From contig NZ_VUMH01000005.1 in the NCBI RefSeq assembly GCF_009696265.1, positions 179,682 to 243,681 of the forward strand: a DNA stretch of 64,000 bases. The letters run 5' to 3'. The notes under the pieces are model-generated. The model worked only from the letters and a program-made list of their open reading frames with translations. It was not told where the DNA came from and did not search any database. This stretch comes from Desulfovibrio porci. GTDB lineage: Bacteria; Desulfobacterota; Desulfovibrionia; Desulfovibrionales; Desulfovibrionaceae. This document shows, piece after piece, positions 17,101-26,661 of the stretch. The position numbers and the translations under genes are program-made. Within the stretch, counting starts at the first letter, position 1; each line of letters begins with the position of its first letter.

Positions 17101-20039
17101 ACAAAAAGACTTCCGTGGCCCTGCGGCTGGACGAGCCGGGCGCGCACCTTCTGGAAGCCCGCGACAGCAAGGGCAATCTGGTGCTGCGCGTGCCCTATGA
17201 GGTGGCGGGCACGGCCCAGGCCCGCCTGGGCGAAGAACACGAAGCCCGGCTCACGGCCCGGCTCAGCAAACAGGACTACGCCCCCGGCGAAACCATGGAG
17301 ATTTCACTGAATACGCCCTATAAAGGCGCGGGCCTGATTACCGTGGAGCGGGAGGACGTGCTCGCTGAAACCTGGTTCACGGCCCAGGCCGGACAAAGCG
17401 TGCAGCGCCTGCCCCTGCCCAAGAATCTTGAAGGCCGGGCCTACTGCAATATCACCTACTTCCGCGCTCTGGACGATGCGGACATCTTTACCAAGCCCCT
17501 GGCCGTCGCGGTGCTGCCGTTCAGCGTCAACATGCGGGGACGGGATCTGGGGCTGAGCGTGCGTACCGAGGCGGATGCCGCGCGCGTTTCCGGGGCCGCC
17601 GTTCCGGCCGCCGAACAGGTGGTCAGGCCGGGGGCCGACCTGCCCGTGCGGGTGCGCGCCGCCCAACCGGGCAAGGCTATTGTCTTCGCCGTGGATGAAG
17701 GCATTTTACGGCTCACCTCCTATGCCACGCCAGATCCTTTGCGGGCTCTGCTCGGCGACCGGGCCCTGGAGGTGGGCACCTATCAGTATTTTGACCTGCT
17801 GATGCCCGAATACCGGCATCTGCGGGATATGATTTCCGCCTTCGGCGGCGGCGAGGAAGCCGCATCCGCATCACCCGGACAGCAGGCCGCCTTGGGGCAG
17901 AACCCGTTCCGCAGGCCCGGCGAAGCCCCCATGATTTTCTGGTCCGGCGTGCTTGACGTGGGGCCTGAGGACAGCCTGGTCAACATCCCCATCCCGCCGC
18001 AATTCAACGGCAAACTGCGGATCATGGCCGTGGGCTGCGCGCCAGGAGCCGTGGGCGCGGCCCGGACCGAGGCCGTATCCAGAGCGGAAGTGGTCATCCA
18101 GCCCATGCTGCCGCTCTTTGTGACGCCCGGCGATGTCTTTGAGGCCGCCGTCAGCCTGACGGACATGCTGGAGCGTCCGGCCGGTCAGGAGAACACGCCC
18201 CGCCGCCTGGCCCTCAGCGTGCGCGGCGACGGCGGCTGCACGCTGCTGGACGCCCTGCCTGAAGCCCTGACGCTTGAACCGGCACGGCAACAGACAGTAC
18301 GCCTGCGCTTCCGCGCCGAGGATCTGCCCGGCGGGCATAACCTGCACTTTACCGCCACGCCCCTGCCCGGTCAGCCGGGCGAAGCGGTCACGCGGCCCGT
18401 GGGCCTTTCCATCCGCCCCGCGCTGCCGCGTTCCACGGATGTGCTTCTGGGCCGGGCCGGGCAGGCTCCCTATACGGCGGAGGCCAAGTTGCCGCGCCGC
18501 CTGTACCCGCAATTCGCGGAACTGCGCGCCTCGCTTTCCGCCCTGCCGCTGCCGCCGGCCCACGGCCTGATGCGCTGGCTGGCGGCCTATCCCTATGGCT
18601 GCACGGAACAGCGCGTCAGCGCGGCCTTCCCTGATCTGGCCCTTCTGACCCGGCCCGAACTGACGCCGCCGGATGCCGCATATACTCCGCAAAAAATCCG
18701 CGCCTGGGTGCTGGAAACCCTGCGGATGCTCCAGGCCCGGCAAGCGGACGAGGGGCGTTTCGCCGCCTGGCCCGGGGGAGGCCGGGGCGATCTCTTCCTT
18801 TCCGCCTATGCGGCGGACTTCCTGAGCACAGCCAGAGCGGCGGGCCTGTCCCTGAGCGACGGTCTGGACAAAGGATTTCTGGAGGCTCTGGAAGAAGAGG
18901 CTATGCGGAGTCCCGACAGCCTCGCCGATGCGCGGGTCAAGGCCTATGCGGCCTGGGTGCTGACCCGCAACGGCGTGCTGACCAGCAATATTCTGGCCAC
19001 GCTCACGGCCTGGCTGGACCGCTATGCGCCGGACCAGTGGCGCGGCGATCTCACAGCCGTGTTCATGGCCGGCAGTTGGAAGCTGATGAAGGAGGACAAA
19101 CTGGCCGGTGAACTGATCCGGAACTACCGGCCCGAGGCCGCACAGGCATTCCGGGCGGACTATCCCTTTGACGGCTTGAGTTCCAGGGCTTTTTTCCTCA
19201 CAGTGCTGGCCGGGCAGTTCCCCGAGGAACTGCACAGTAAAAAAGCTCAGGAGATGCTCGACGACATCTTCAGCCTGACGGCGCAGCGGCGCTACACGAC
19301 CATTTCGGCGGCGCAGACGGCCAGAGCGCTGATGGCCTACAGCCAAGGGCTGGACGCGGGACTGGCGCGGGCCGAGGTCAAGGGCCTGACGCGGGCGGAC
19401 CCGGCGGATCAGGAGGGACAGCCGCCCGCCCTGCCGCCGCTCCAGGGCAAGGGTGTGCGGGTTCTGGCCTTGGACAGCGAAAGCGGCGCAGACTCCCGCA
19501 ATCTGCTGAACCAATTGGCTGGACTGAGTTTCTCGGCGGATGCGCCTTTCTTCTGGCAGATGGAAAGCGTCGGTTTCGGCCGGGATCTGCCCACGCAGGC
19601 CGTCAGCAAGGGGCTCAGCGTGCGGCGCGAACTGCGCGCGCCCGACGGCGGGCCCGTCACTGTCCTCCGGCGGGGCGACGAAGTGGTGGTGGCGCTCACG
19701 GCCCGCGCTTTTGACGTGACGCGAAAAAATATCGCTCTGGTGGACATGCTGCCCGGCTGCTTTGAATTTGTGGTCAGCCATGGCGGACAAAGCGCGGAGC
19801 TGCGTACGGATCAGGGCCGGAACCGCAAAGACCGGGATATGAACCCCGCCTATGCCGAACGCCGGGAGGACCGGATGCTGATCTTTGCGGACCTGCCCAC
19901 GGACGAACGTACCTTCCGCTACCGGGTCAGGATCACAGGGCGTGGCGAATTCACCTGGCCGCCCGCGCAGGCCGAGGCCATGTACGATCCGGAAGCTGGG
20001 GCGCTGAGTCTGCCGGAGAAGATCGTCATTGAGGAATAA
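14127..20039 (+). CDS. Bacterial alpha-2-macroglobulin-like protein
   Basis: Large (1970 residues) secreted protease-trap protein. A signal peptide is seen at residues about 12-32 ending GNAWSA; there is no lipobox, unlike E. coli YfhM. Macroglobulin domains follow, with the block QRGVYRPGES typical of MG2. The thioester site YGCTEQ is intact (Cys 1492, Gln 1495), so it should bind attacking proteases covalently. It overlaps the PBP1C gene by 11 bases; this pairing is widespread and is thought to guard and repair the envelope when proteases breach it. Confidence 0.93.
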   Translation: MSASAFFSGPVRNRLVFTFLLFFLTAGNAWSAPEVRAPDSRNVGGLISYWRFTAAAGQPGGNAALDLRFTPDKQKCREAYGEDGEAVCRRNFGRRPAPEVTLQPSLPGRWEWSGDRLLFFPEEIWPVDTAYTVDIKKSLPPRMAVAGPVTFRSAPLRAKISGSFKFDPENLKTMAVSGEMRFNAPVDREAAQSRFSVKIEGDGLLLGDPILHFNDRGDRLDYSLPVLELAKADSGLRISLAPGFTAVSGGPASRGEDFFIRLPSADKLFELKTGRLDAVTRPDLRAEMVLSLHFSLPVKPSEVLDKLDLRLLPPDASAMDATTGEKQPAEAENEENETREENPPASAWTLERVTPEVIAQATRLRLSPPDDEDKPSTDIFLAVDDNLEPGRSLLLRLRQGMVSASGLRSSEESLKLLQAPAFPEALRIMQKGGVLALTGDAVVSVYSRNLDAVDYEVSQIRPEFLNTFLSANLDQLDYDAYDYDQPYAGGRPDLDNLSVVNRGSLPLRRRDAMSAQFSALNLRPLLRDGRKGLFYLSLTGRRDGRAVSRENRFVLMTDLGLIHKTAAGGGGAVYAVSLADGRPRAQVNVQVIGVNGLPVFSAKTDARGKVNLPALTGLTREKRPLALTAAQGSDLAFLPLEQYARKLNYSRFDVGGNRLSDQGLNVYLFSQRGVYRPGESLHFGYMVKQGQWGSTDLTGLPLTATLYNPRGNEAASKKITLTADGFGELTFPLETTAPTGPWELRLRTGADKQRGEILRVTRVMVEEFQPDTLRLQLRLTPGVGKGWLRPRDLAEGPGGSQDEGLSARVNLVNLFGAPAVDHEVKLRLHFAPAAFAFRDYPDYRFYNAAQSMAGEQTELPGQRTDAQGDTVFSLDLADHAHSTFQLTARAEGMDAAGGRSVMADASLLFSPLDAAVGWSSDADLGYLPQHGKARLNLLAVDHTLKAVDLGELELTFVGISHTRSLTRDSKGQYRYQNLPRRKTLGTQKLRLDKKTSVALRLDEPGAHLLEARDSKGNLVLRVPYEVAGTAQARLGEEHEARLTARLSKQDYAPGETMEISLNTPYKGAGLITVEREDVLAETWFTAQAGQSVQRLPLPKNLEGRAYCNITYFRALDDADIFTKPLAVAVLPFSVNMRGRDLGLSVRTEADAARVSGAAVPAAEQVVRPGADLPVRVRAAQPGKAIVFAVDEGILRLTSYATPDPLRALLGDRALEVGTYQYFDLLMPEYRHLRDMISAFGGGEEAASASPGQQAALGQNPFRRPGEAPMIFWSGVLDVGPEDSLVNIPIPPQFNGKLRIMAVGCAPGAVGAARTEAVSRAEVVIQPMLPLFVTPGDVFEAAVSLTDMLERPAGQENTPRRLALSVRGDGGCTLLDALPEALTLEPARQQTVRLRFRAEDLPGGHNLHFTATPLPGQPGEAVTRPVGLSIRPALPRSTDVLLGRAGQAPYTAEAKLPRRLYPQFAELRASLSALPLPPAHGLMRWLAAYPYGCTEQRVSAAFPDLALLTRPELTPPDAAYTPQKIRAWVLETLRMLQARQADEGRFAAWPGGGRGDLFLSAYAADFLSTARAAGLSLSDGLDKGFLEALEEEAMRSPDSLADARVKAYAAWVLTRNGVLTSNILATLTAWLDRYAPDQWRGDLTAVFMAGSWKLMKEDKLAGELIRNYRPEAAQAFRADYPFDGLSSRAFFLTVLAGQFPEELHSKKAQEMLDDIFSLTAQRRYTTISAAQTARALMAYSQGLDAGLARAEVKGLTRADPADQEGQPPALPPLQGKGVRVLALDSESGADSRNLLNQLAGLSFSADAPFFWQMESVGFGRDLPTQAVSKGLSVRRELRAPDGGPVTVLRRGDEVVVALTARAFDVTRKNIALVDMLPGCFEFVVSHGGQSAELRTDQGRNRKDRDMNPAYAERREDRMLIFADLPTDERTFRYRVRITGRGEFTWPPAQAEAMYDPEAGALSLPEKIVIEE

Positions 20040-22371
20040 ACGCCGTCCGGGCGGGAGGCTGGTCTTTATGGGCCTCCCGCTTTTGCTCTGTTGCGCGGCC
20101 CTGGCTTTTGCTCTGGCGCTGTACGCCACGCCCAGACCGGATATATACGGCCGGGCGGGCTTTTCGCGCTCTTTTCTGGACCGCCAGGGCCGTGTGCTGC
20201 GCATCACCCTGGCCCCGGACGGCGCGTACCGCATTTTTACGCCCCTGACGGCCCTGCCGCCGGAACTCATTGAAGCCACCCTGCTCTATGAAGACCGTTT
20301 CTTTTTCCGCCATCCCGGCGTCAATCCGCTCTCCCTGCTGCGCTCCGCGGTCAGCATGGTTCTGGGCGGCCGCCGCATGGGCGGCTCCACCATCAGCATG
20401 CAGGTGGCGCGCCTGAGCGGTAAATTCTCCACGGCCAGCATCCCCGGCAAACTGCGCCAGATCTGGCACGCTCTGGCGCTGGAGCGGCATTACGACAAGG
20501 ATGAAATTCTCGAAGCCTACCTCAACCTCGCACCCTACGGCGCCAACGTGGAGGGCGCCGGGGCGGCGGCGCGCGTCTGGTTCCACAAGGAAGCGGGCGA
20601 ACTCAGCCTGCCAGAAATTCTGGCGCTGGCGCCAGTGCCCCAGCACCCGGCGGCGCGCAATCCGCTGACAAGCCGGGGGCGCGCCCTGTCCCAGGCCCGC
20701 GCGCGCCTGGACAAAATCTGGCGGCAAGCCCATCCCCGGGCCGCCGGTCAGGGGCTGCCCGATGTCCCCCTGCGGGTGCACGGGCCCTCGGAGCTGCCCT
20801 TCGCCGCGCCGCACGCCGTGGACAGTCTGCTGGCCGCGCCGGATCTGCCGCAGGGCGATATCGTCACAACACTGGATCTCGGACTGCAGCGGCTGCTGGA
20901 ACGCCAGTTGCGCCGGGCTGTGGAAGCCGGGCGGCTGTGGGGCATGGACAATGCCGCCGCCCTGCTGCTGGACTGGAGCAGCGGTGAGATCCTGGCCCTG
21001 GCGGGTTCCGCCGACTATTTCAACGCCGCCATCCAGGGGCAGGTGGACGGCACGGCGGCGCGGCGCTCTCCCGGCTCCACTCTGAAGCCTTTTATTTACG
21101 CCCTGGCCCTGCAGGAAGGGCTGATCCATCCGGAAAGCCTGCTTTCCGACACGCCGCGCGTATTCAAGGGCTATGAGCCGGAAAATGCCGACGGCGGCTT
21201 TCGTGGACCCGTCAGCGCGCGCATGGCCCTGCTGGGCAGCCGCAATATTCCGGCCATCAGTCTGGCCGGTCAGTTGCCCGCGCCGGGCCTGTACGGCTTT
21301 TTGCGCAAGGCCGGAGTGCGTTTTGAGCACGGCCCGGAGCATTACGGCCTGTCTCTGGTTCTGGGCGGCGCGGAGGTCAGCATGCGCGAACTGGCCGGGC
21401 TGTATGCCGTTCTGCCCAACCGGGGCGTCTGGCGCGCGCCCATGCTCCGCCGGGACGAAGCCGCGCCGGAGCCGCTTCCACTGCTCAGGGCGGAAGCGGC
21501 CTTCGTGGCCCTGCAAATGCTGCGCGCTCCGTCGCCCCAGGGTTTCGACCGCACGCCCGTCTACTGGAAAACCGGCACCTCCAACGGTCTGCGCGACGCC
21601 TGGACCGCCGGAATTTTCGGGCCCTACGTCCTGGTGGTCTGGGTGGGCCGTTTTGACGGCGCGTCCAATCCCGGCTTCAACGGCCTGCACGCGGCGGCTC
21701 CCGTTTTTTTCAGTATCCAGCGCGCGCTGGAAGCCCAAAGCCCCCCCGGCGCGCCAGCCGACCCCGGCGCAAACGCCGACGGGCTGAAGGTCCGCCGCAT
21801 CGCCGTCTGCGCCGCCACGGGCGATACCGATCTCAGCCTCTGCCCGGAACCCTCGCGCCAGACCGGCACATGGTTCATTCCCGGCGTCTCTCCCATCCGG
21901 GATTCCGGCATTCTGCGCCGCATTCTGGTGGATGAGGTCACCGGCTTCCGCCAGTGCCGGGCCGTGCCGGGCCGCACCCGTGAAGTGGTCTGGGAATTCT
22001 GGCCCGCCGATCTGCGCCGCCTTTTCACCCAGGCCGGGGTGCGCAAGCCTGCCGCGCTGCCTCTGGCCCCGGAGTGCCGCGATACGGACGCGCCCTGGCA
22101 GGTTCCCGGACGCGCCCCGCTGATTTCCTCGCCCAAATCCGGCCTGATCTATACGGCGAGCCTCGGAAATCCGCAAAAAATCCCTCTGCTGGCAGACGCC
22201 GATGCTGACGCGGATTGCGTTTACTGGTTCGCGGGCGCCCGCTACCTGGGCCGCAGCGCGCCTGATGAACCGCTGTTCTGGCAGGCCGCGCCGGGCGTCA
22301 CCCGGCTCACGGCTGTGGACGATCTGGGCCGTTCCAGCAGCGTGCGGGTGGTCACGGAAAGCGTGCCGTAG
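20029..22371 (+). CDS. pbpC: Penicillin-binding protein 1C
   Basis: Bifunctional peptidoglycan synthase of 780 residues. Membrane anchor at residues about 12-32; glycosyltransferase-51 domain with EDRFFFRHPGVNP and GGSTISMQVARL; transpeptidase domain with SPGSTLKPF (SxxK), SRN (SxN) and KTGTSNGLRDAW (KTG); then the C-terminal domain characteristic of PBP1C (from about residue 690). All catalytic motifs are intact. Coupled to the macroglobulin gene by an 11-base overlap. Confidence 0.95.
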   Translation: MRNKRRPGGRLVFMGLPLLLCCAALAFALALYATPRPDIYGRAGFSRSFLDRQGRVLRITLAPDGAYRIFTPLTALPPELIEATLLYEDRFFFRHPGVNPLSLLRSAVSMVLGGRRMGGSTISMQVARLSGKFSTASIPGKLRQIWHALALERHYDKDEILEAYLNLAPYGANVEGAGAAARVWFHKEAGELSLPEILALAPVPQHPAARNPLTSRGRALSQARARLDKIWRQAHPRAAGQGLPDVPLRVHGPSELPFAAPHAVDSLLAAPDLPQGDIVTTLDLGLQRLLERQLRRAVEAGRLWGMDNAAALLLDWSSGEILALAGSADYFNAAIQGQVDGTAARRSPGSTLKPFIYALALQEGLIHPESLLSDTPRVFKGYEPENADGGFRGPVSARMALLGSRNIPAISLAGQLPAPGLYGFLRKAGVRFEHGPEHYGLSLVLGGAEVSMRELAGLYAVLPNRGVWRAPMLRRDEAAPEPLPLLRAEAAFVALQMLRAPSPQGFDRTPVYWKTGTSNGLRDAWTAGIFGPYVLVVWVGRFDGASNPGFNGLHAAAPVFFSIQRALEAQSPPGAPADPGANADGLKVRRIAVCAATGDTDLSLCPEPSRQTGTWFIPGVSPIRDSGILRRILVDEVTGFRQCRAVPGRTREVVWEFWPADLRRLFTQAGVRKPAALPLAPECRDTDAPWQVPGRAPLISSPKSGLIYTASLGNPQKIPLLADADADADCVYWFAGARYLGRSAPDEPLFWQAAPGVTRLTAVDDLGRSSSVRVVTESVP

Positions 22372-22415
22372 CTTTCGGCCACGCCGGAGGAGCCGGACTC
22401 TCCCGCCGACCGGCT

Positions 22416-22444
22416 TTGACAAGAGGGCGGCAAGCCCATATTCT
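22416..22444 (+). promoter_or_regulatory. Candidate promoter of the AEC carrier gene
   Basis: TTGACA (22416-22421), 17-base spacer, TATTCT (22439-22444), about 64 bases before the AEC start codon. Confidence 0.55.
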
Positions 22445-22507
22445 GTTCCGTCTTTTTGCGTTGATTTTCTCCGGGAAAAATTCCCTTACCGTCTGACCGG
22501 ATTGTGC

Positions 22508-23479
22508 ATGGACAGGTTGCTGCTCACTCTCGGGATCATCTTTGTCAGCCTGACGGCGGGTTATGCCTTCCGGCACGCCGTCGCTGCCGGGCGTGTCCGC
22601 CTTTCCGGAGAAGCCCTGGTCCTTGCGCGCCGACGCCTCCAGACAACGGCGGTTTTTGTGCTCATTCCCGTGTCCGCCATGCTGTCCCTCTGGGGTCTGC
22701 CCTCGCCGGACACGCGCCTGCTGGCCCTGCCGCTGCTGGGCCTGACCGCCTGGGTCTGGGGCGGCGCGCTTTCCCTGCTTTTCGCCCGCCTGCTCAAGCT
22801 GGACCGCGCCCAGACCGGCAGCCTGTACTGCTGCGGCACGTTCACCAACATCGGCGCCGTGGGCTCGCTGGTCTGCGTGCTTTTTCTGGGTGAAAGCGCC
22901 ATTGCCCTGGTGGCCCTGTACCGGCTTTGCGAGGAGCTGTTCTATTTCAGCGTTTCCTTTCCCATCGCCCGCTGGTACAGCCGGGAGAACGACGGGCGGC
23001 GGCTTTCCTTCCGCAATCTGCGCTTTGATCCCATTTTGAAAGTCGTGCTCAGCGCCCTGCTGCTCGGCATCGCGCTCAACCTGCTGCATGTGCCCCGTCC
23101 GGAATTCTGCGGGCATCTGGCCTCCGGCTTCATGATTCTGGCCACAGTGCTTTTTCTGTTCGCCATCGGCCTGAGCCTGAAGCTGGCGAGTCTGACCCGC
23201 TATACGCGCCAGAGCCTGGCCGTGTGCATTATAAAATTCATCGGCGTGCCGCTGCTGATTACCGGCCTTGCCGAGTGCATCGGCTACGGAGCCATCGACA
23301 ACGGTCTGCCCCTGAAAGTGGTGGCTGTGCTCTCGGCCATGCCCGTGGCCATGACCGCCCTGGTGCCGCCGTCCCTGTTCCGCCTGGACCTGGACCTGGC
23401 CAACGCCTGCTGGATTTTCAGCACCCTGGCTCTGGTGGCGGTGCTGCCCGCTCTGCTCGTGATCCTGCCGCTGCTCTGA
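22508..23479 (+). CDS. AEC (auxin efflux carrier) family transporter
   Basis: A 323-residue membrane protein with about ten hydrophobic segments and the AEC-like half repeats (DRLLLTLGIIFVSLTAGY at the start; CGTFTNIGAVGSLV in the middle). Members move organic acids such as malate or malonate. The frame is open further upstream but the ATG at 22508 begins directly at the first membrane segment and fits the promoter at 22416. Substrate unknown. Confidence 0.85.
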   Translation: MDRLLLTLGIIFVSLTAGYAFRHAVAAGRVRLSGEALVLARRRLQTTAVFVLIPVSAMLSLWGLPSPDTRLLALPLLGLTAWVWGGALSLLFARLLKLDRAQTGSLYCCGTFTNIGAVGSLVCVLFLGESAIALVALYRLCEELFYFSVSFPIARWYSRENDGRRLSFRNLRFDPILKVVLSALLLGIALNLLHVPRPEFCGHLASGFMILATVLFLFAIGLSLKLASLTRYTRQSLAVCIIKFIGVPLLITGLAECIGYGAIDNGLPLKVVAVLSAMPVAMTALVPPSLFRLDLDLANACWIFSTLALVAVLPALLVILPLL

Positions 23480-23485
23480 CATCCC

Positions 23486-23507
23486 GGCGCGCCAACGTCG
23501 GCGCGCC
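23486..23507. terminator. Hairpin between AEC gene and TRAP operon
   Basis: GGCGCGCC at 23486-23493 pairs with the identical palindromic octamer at 23500-23507 around a 6-base loop. It lacks a T-run, so termination is uncertain; it may also be an mRNA 5' hairpin of the TRAP operon. Confidence 0.4.
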
Positions 23508-23557
23508 TCGAAGGGGAGTCAGGCAGCGTGGAAACGTCATCCTGAGGAGGTTTGAAG

Positions 23558-24640
23558 ATGAAACGCTTTTTACACTGGAGCGCCCTGGCGCTCTGCGCCT
23601 GTCTGCTGGCCGCTCCGCTGCCGGCCGCGGCCGCCCCTTACAAAGCCGAATACAAACTGAGCGTGGTGCCCGGCGCCACCTCCGGCTGGGGCATGACCGC
23701 CTCGTATTTCGCCGATCTGGTGCGCGACCGTTCGCAGGGGCGCATCAACATCAAGGTCTATCCCTCCAGCCAGTTGCTGGCGGGCAAGCAGACCTCGGAA
23801 TTTCTGATGCTGCGCAACGGGGCCATTGACTTCGCGCTGGCTTCGACCATCAACTGGTCCCCCCAGATCAAGGAGCTGAACCTCACGGCCCTGCCCTTTC
23901 TGCTGGCCGTCCAGCCGGACCGCTACAAGGCCATGGACGCCATCATGGCGGGCAAATCCGGCAAGATGATGGTGGACGCCATCGAGAAAAAGGGCGTGAA
24001 GATCATCGGCTGGGCCGAGAACGGCTTTCGCGAAATGACCACCGGCAAAGGTCCCATCACCACCCCCGAGGACATGAACGGGCTCAAGATCCGGGTGGTG
24101 GGCAGCCCCATTTTTATTGAGACCTTCCGCGCTCTGGGCGCCAATCCCGTGAACATGAACTGGAGCGAAGCCACCACCGGCTTCCAGCAGGGCGTAGTGG
24201 ACGGGCAGGAAAATCCCACCAACGGCATCAACATTCCCCTGAAGATCTGGGATTTTCACAAGTATCACTGCGACTGGCACTATATCATCGACCCGCTGCT
24301 CATGGGCGTGAACCCCGCGGTCTGGCAGAGCTTCAGCCCCGAGGACCGAAAGCTGCTCAGCGAATGCGCCGCGGAAACGGAAAAATACGGCAAGGCCCTT
24401 TCCCGCCTGGGCATGGACGACGGCGCTTCCTTGGCCTATCTCAAAAGCATCGGCAAGCTGCCCGCAGTGACCGAACCCTACGCCTTCATGGAACAGCAGG
24501 GCATGACCGTCACCCGGCTGAGCCCGGAACAGATCGCCAAATTTTCCGAGGCCACCCGAAAGGTGCGCGAGGACTGGACCGCCAAGATCGGTCCGGAGCT
24601 GGTCAAGGCCGCTGAAGCGGACATGGCCGCCGTCAAATAG
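23558..24640 (+). CDS. dctP: TRAP transporter substrate-binding protein (DctP family)
   Basis: Periplasmic binding protein of a tripartite Na+-dependent carboxylate transporter. Signal peptide at residues 1-25 (ends AAAAP). The family block FRVVGSPIF-like sequence (LKIRVVGSPIFIETF) holds the arginine that binds the substrate carboxylate, followed by GFQQGVVDGQENP. The start at 23558 has GAGGAGG eight bases upstream and is preferred to the TTG at 23552. 360 residues. The ligand, probably an organic acid, is not identifiable. Confidence 0.92.
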   Translation: MKRFLHWSALALCACLLAAPLPAAAAPYKAEYKLSVVPGATSGWGMTASYFADLVRDRSQGRINIKVYPSSQLLAGKQTSEFLMLRNGAIDFALASTINWSPQIKELNLTALPFLLAVQPDRYKAMDAIMAGKSGKMMVDAIEKKGVKIIGWAENGFREMTTGKGPITTPEDMNGLKIRVVGSPIFIETFRALGANPVNMNWSEATTGFQQGVVDGQENPTNGINIPLKIWDFHKYHCDWHYIIDPLLMGVNPAVWQSFSPEDRKLLSECAAETEKYGKALSRLGMDDGASLAYLKSIGKLPAVTEPYAFMEQQGMTVTRLSPEQIAKFSEATRKVREDWTAKIGPELVKAAEADMAAVK

Positions 24641-24725
24641 ATTCTGAGAATGATGGCGCGGGAACCGGGGAAAGCCCGTTCACGGAGGGCTCCCCCGGCT
24701 CCCGCGCCGGAATGTGGAGATCGGC

Positions 24726-25196
24726 ATGTTGCGTTTTCTGGATACGCGCTTTGAGGAGATTCTGGGTTCGCTGTTGCTGGCGGTCATGGTAAGCATCGCC
24801 TTCATCAATGTGATCGTGCGCTACTGCACGTCTTTTTCTTTTGCCTGGACCGAGGAACTGACCATCAATTTCTTTGTCTGGGTAGTGCTGCTGGGCACGG
24901 CGCGCTCCTTCCGCGAGGGCGGGCACCTGGGCATGACCCTGCTGTACGAGGCGCTGCCGCGCAACGCGCGCCGGTTCTGCTACGGGCTGACCATACTGCT
25001 CTGTATCGCTTTTTTCGGTGCGCTCTGCTGGACAGGCACGCTGGAAGTGCTGGACGAGTACGATCTGGAATCCATTTCCGAATCTCTGGGCATTCCGGTC
25101 TGGTGGTACACCATCGCCACGCCGCTTTTCTCCCTGCTGATCATTTTCCGCATGCTGCAACGCTCATACGCTGACCTGCGTTCGGGCAACTACTAG
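24726..25196 (+). CDS. dctQ: TRAP transporter small permease (DctQ family)
   Basis: Four-helix small membrane subunit, 156 residues, with the DctQ-like segment FAWTEELTINFFVWVVLLGTA. ATG at 24726 has GGAGA five bases upstream; the in-frame GTG at 24714 would overlap that site. Middle gene of the DctPQM operon. Confidence 0.9.
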   Translation: MLRFLDTRFEEILGSLLLAVMVSIAFINVIVRYCTSFSFAWTEELTINFFVWVVLLGTARSFREGGHLGMTLLYEALPRNARRFCYGLTILLCIAFFGALCWTGTLEVLDEYDLESISESLGIPVWWYTIATPLFSLLIIFRMLQRSYADLRSGNY

Positions 25197-25205
25197 GAGG
25201 CGGCC

Positions 25206-26504
25206 ATGGAAACGACGCTGTTTCAGGATCCCGCCTTCTGGCTGCTCACGCTCTTTCTGATCCCCCTGCTACTGCGGGTGCCCATCGCCCTTTCCCTGGG
25301 TTTCGCGGCCCTGGTGGTCGTCTGGAAATGGGACATGGGCTTCAGCATGCTTTCCTACAATTTTTTCGCGGGCATCGCCAAATTTCCCCTGCTGGCCATC
25401 CCCTTCTTCATCCTGGCCGGCTACATCATGGAGCGCGCTGGCATCGCGGCGCGCATCGTGGCCCTGATGGAAGCCCTGACCGGTTCCATGACCGGCGGCA
25501 TGGCCGTGGCAACCGTGGCCGTGGCAACCTTCTGGGGCGCGGTGAGCGGCTCGGGCCCGGCCACTGTGGCCGCCCTGGGCCTGATCCTGATTCCGGGCAT
25601 GGCTCTGGCCGGTTACGACAAGGCCTTCGCCGCGGCCACGGTGTCCGTGACTTCAGGGCTGGCCATCGTCATTCCGCCGAGCATCGCCTTCATCGTCTAT
25701 GGCGGCGTGGCCAATGTCTCGGTGCCCGCGCTGTTCGCGGCGGGCTTCATCCCCGGCGTCATCGTGGCCCTGTTCATCATGGGCGCGGTGCTGATCATTT
25801 CGCGCAAAAAGGGCTATCGCGGCGCAAAGTGCGGCCGGCCCGTGGGCAAGGCCTTCCGCGAGGCTTTCTGGGGCGTGATGACGCCGGTGGTCATTCTCGG
25901 CGGCATTTACGGCGGCGTGTTCACCCCCACCGAGGCCGCGGCGGTGGCTGTGTTCTACGGCCTGTTCGTGGGCGTGTTCATTTACAAAACCATCAACAGC
26001 GTCGGCATGCTGTTCGAAATTTTCTCCGCCAGCATGCGCGCCACGGCCGTGGTGATGATTGTGGTGACCTGCGCGGGGCTTTACTCCTGGGTGGCGTCCA
26101 CTGTGGGTCTGGTGGAAAAAGGCTCGGCGGTGCTGCTTTCGCTGTCGGACAATGAGTGGGTCGTGCTGCTGATGATCAACATCATCCTGCTGCTGGCCGG
26201 CATGCTGCTGGACGCCATTTCCATTTACTACGTCTTTCTGCCCTTCATGCTGCCCATCATGGCCCACTTCCAGTGGGATCCCATCTGGTTCGGCATTATG
26301 ATGACGGTCAATCTGGCCGTGGGCCAGGTGACGCCGCCCGTGGCGGTCAATCTGTACGTGGGCGCCAACATCAGCGGACTGAGCATGGAGCAGATCAGCA
26401 AATCCGCCCTGCCGCTGATTTTCGCCTCCCTGTTGGCTCTGATCATCATCATACTGTTCCCCCAGCTTTCCACCTTTCTGCCGCGCCTGCTCGGCCTGTC
26501 GTAG
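25206..26504 (+). CDS. dctM: TRAP transporter large permease (DctM family)
   Basis: The transport subunit, 432 residues and about twelve membrane helices, with family blocks IPFFILAGYIMERAGIA and GAVSGSGPATVAALG (residues about 107-121) and GQVTPPVAVNLYVG near the C-terminus. It follows dctQ by nine bases with AGGAGG ahead of the ATG. Completes a full TRAP system. Confidence 0.95.
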   Translation: METTLFQDPAFWLLTLFLIPLLLRVPIALSLGFAALVVVWKWDMGFSMLSYNFFAGIAKFPLLAIPFFILAGYIMERAGIAARIVALMEALTGSMTGGMAVATVAVATFWGAVSGSGPATVAALGLILIPGMALAGYDKAFAAATVSVTSGLAIVIPPSIAFIVYGGVANVSVPALFAAGFIPGVIVALFIMGAVLIISRKKGYRGAKCGRPVGKAFREAFWGVMTPVVILGGIYGGVFTPTEAAAVAVFYGLFVGVFIYKTINSVGMLFEIFSASMRATAVVMIVVTCAGLYSWVASTVGLVEKGSAVLLSLSDNEWVVLLMINIILLLAGMLLDAISIYYVFLPFMLPIMAHFQWDPIWFGIMMTVNLAVGQVTPPVAVNLYVGANISGLSMEQISKSALPLIFASLLALIIIILFPQLSTFLPRLLGLS

Positions 26505-26550
26505 CGCGGGCGGGAGCTGAAGCGGCGGCCATCCCCGCGCATCGGAAAAA

Positions 26551-26592
26551 GTGAGAGGCGGACCTTGCCGTAACGCATGGTCCGCCTCTCAC
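26551..26592. terminator. Strong terminator between TRAP operon and cfa
   Basis: A perfect 14-bp stem (26551-26564 with 26579-26592) and 14-base loop. On the minus strand it is followed by TTTTT, so it is a canonical intrinsic terminator for cfa; it also lies 47 bases after the TRAP operon. Confidence 0.85.
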
Positions 26593-26661
26593 TGCCTGGA
26601 GCGCTTTCTGACAAAAATCTCGAATCAGCCTGCAAACAAGGATTCGCCCGGAGTTGCGGGG

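Noticed and set aside
20026..22422. A 798-codon minus-strand frame and a similar one at 17871-20279
   Set aside because: Both are antisense to pbpC and the macroglobulin gene, which are unambiguous.
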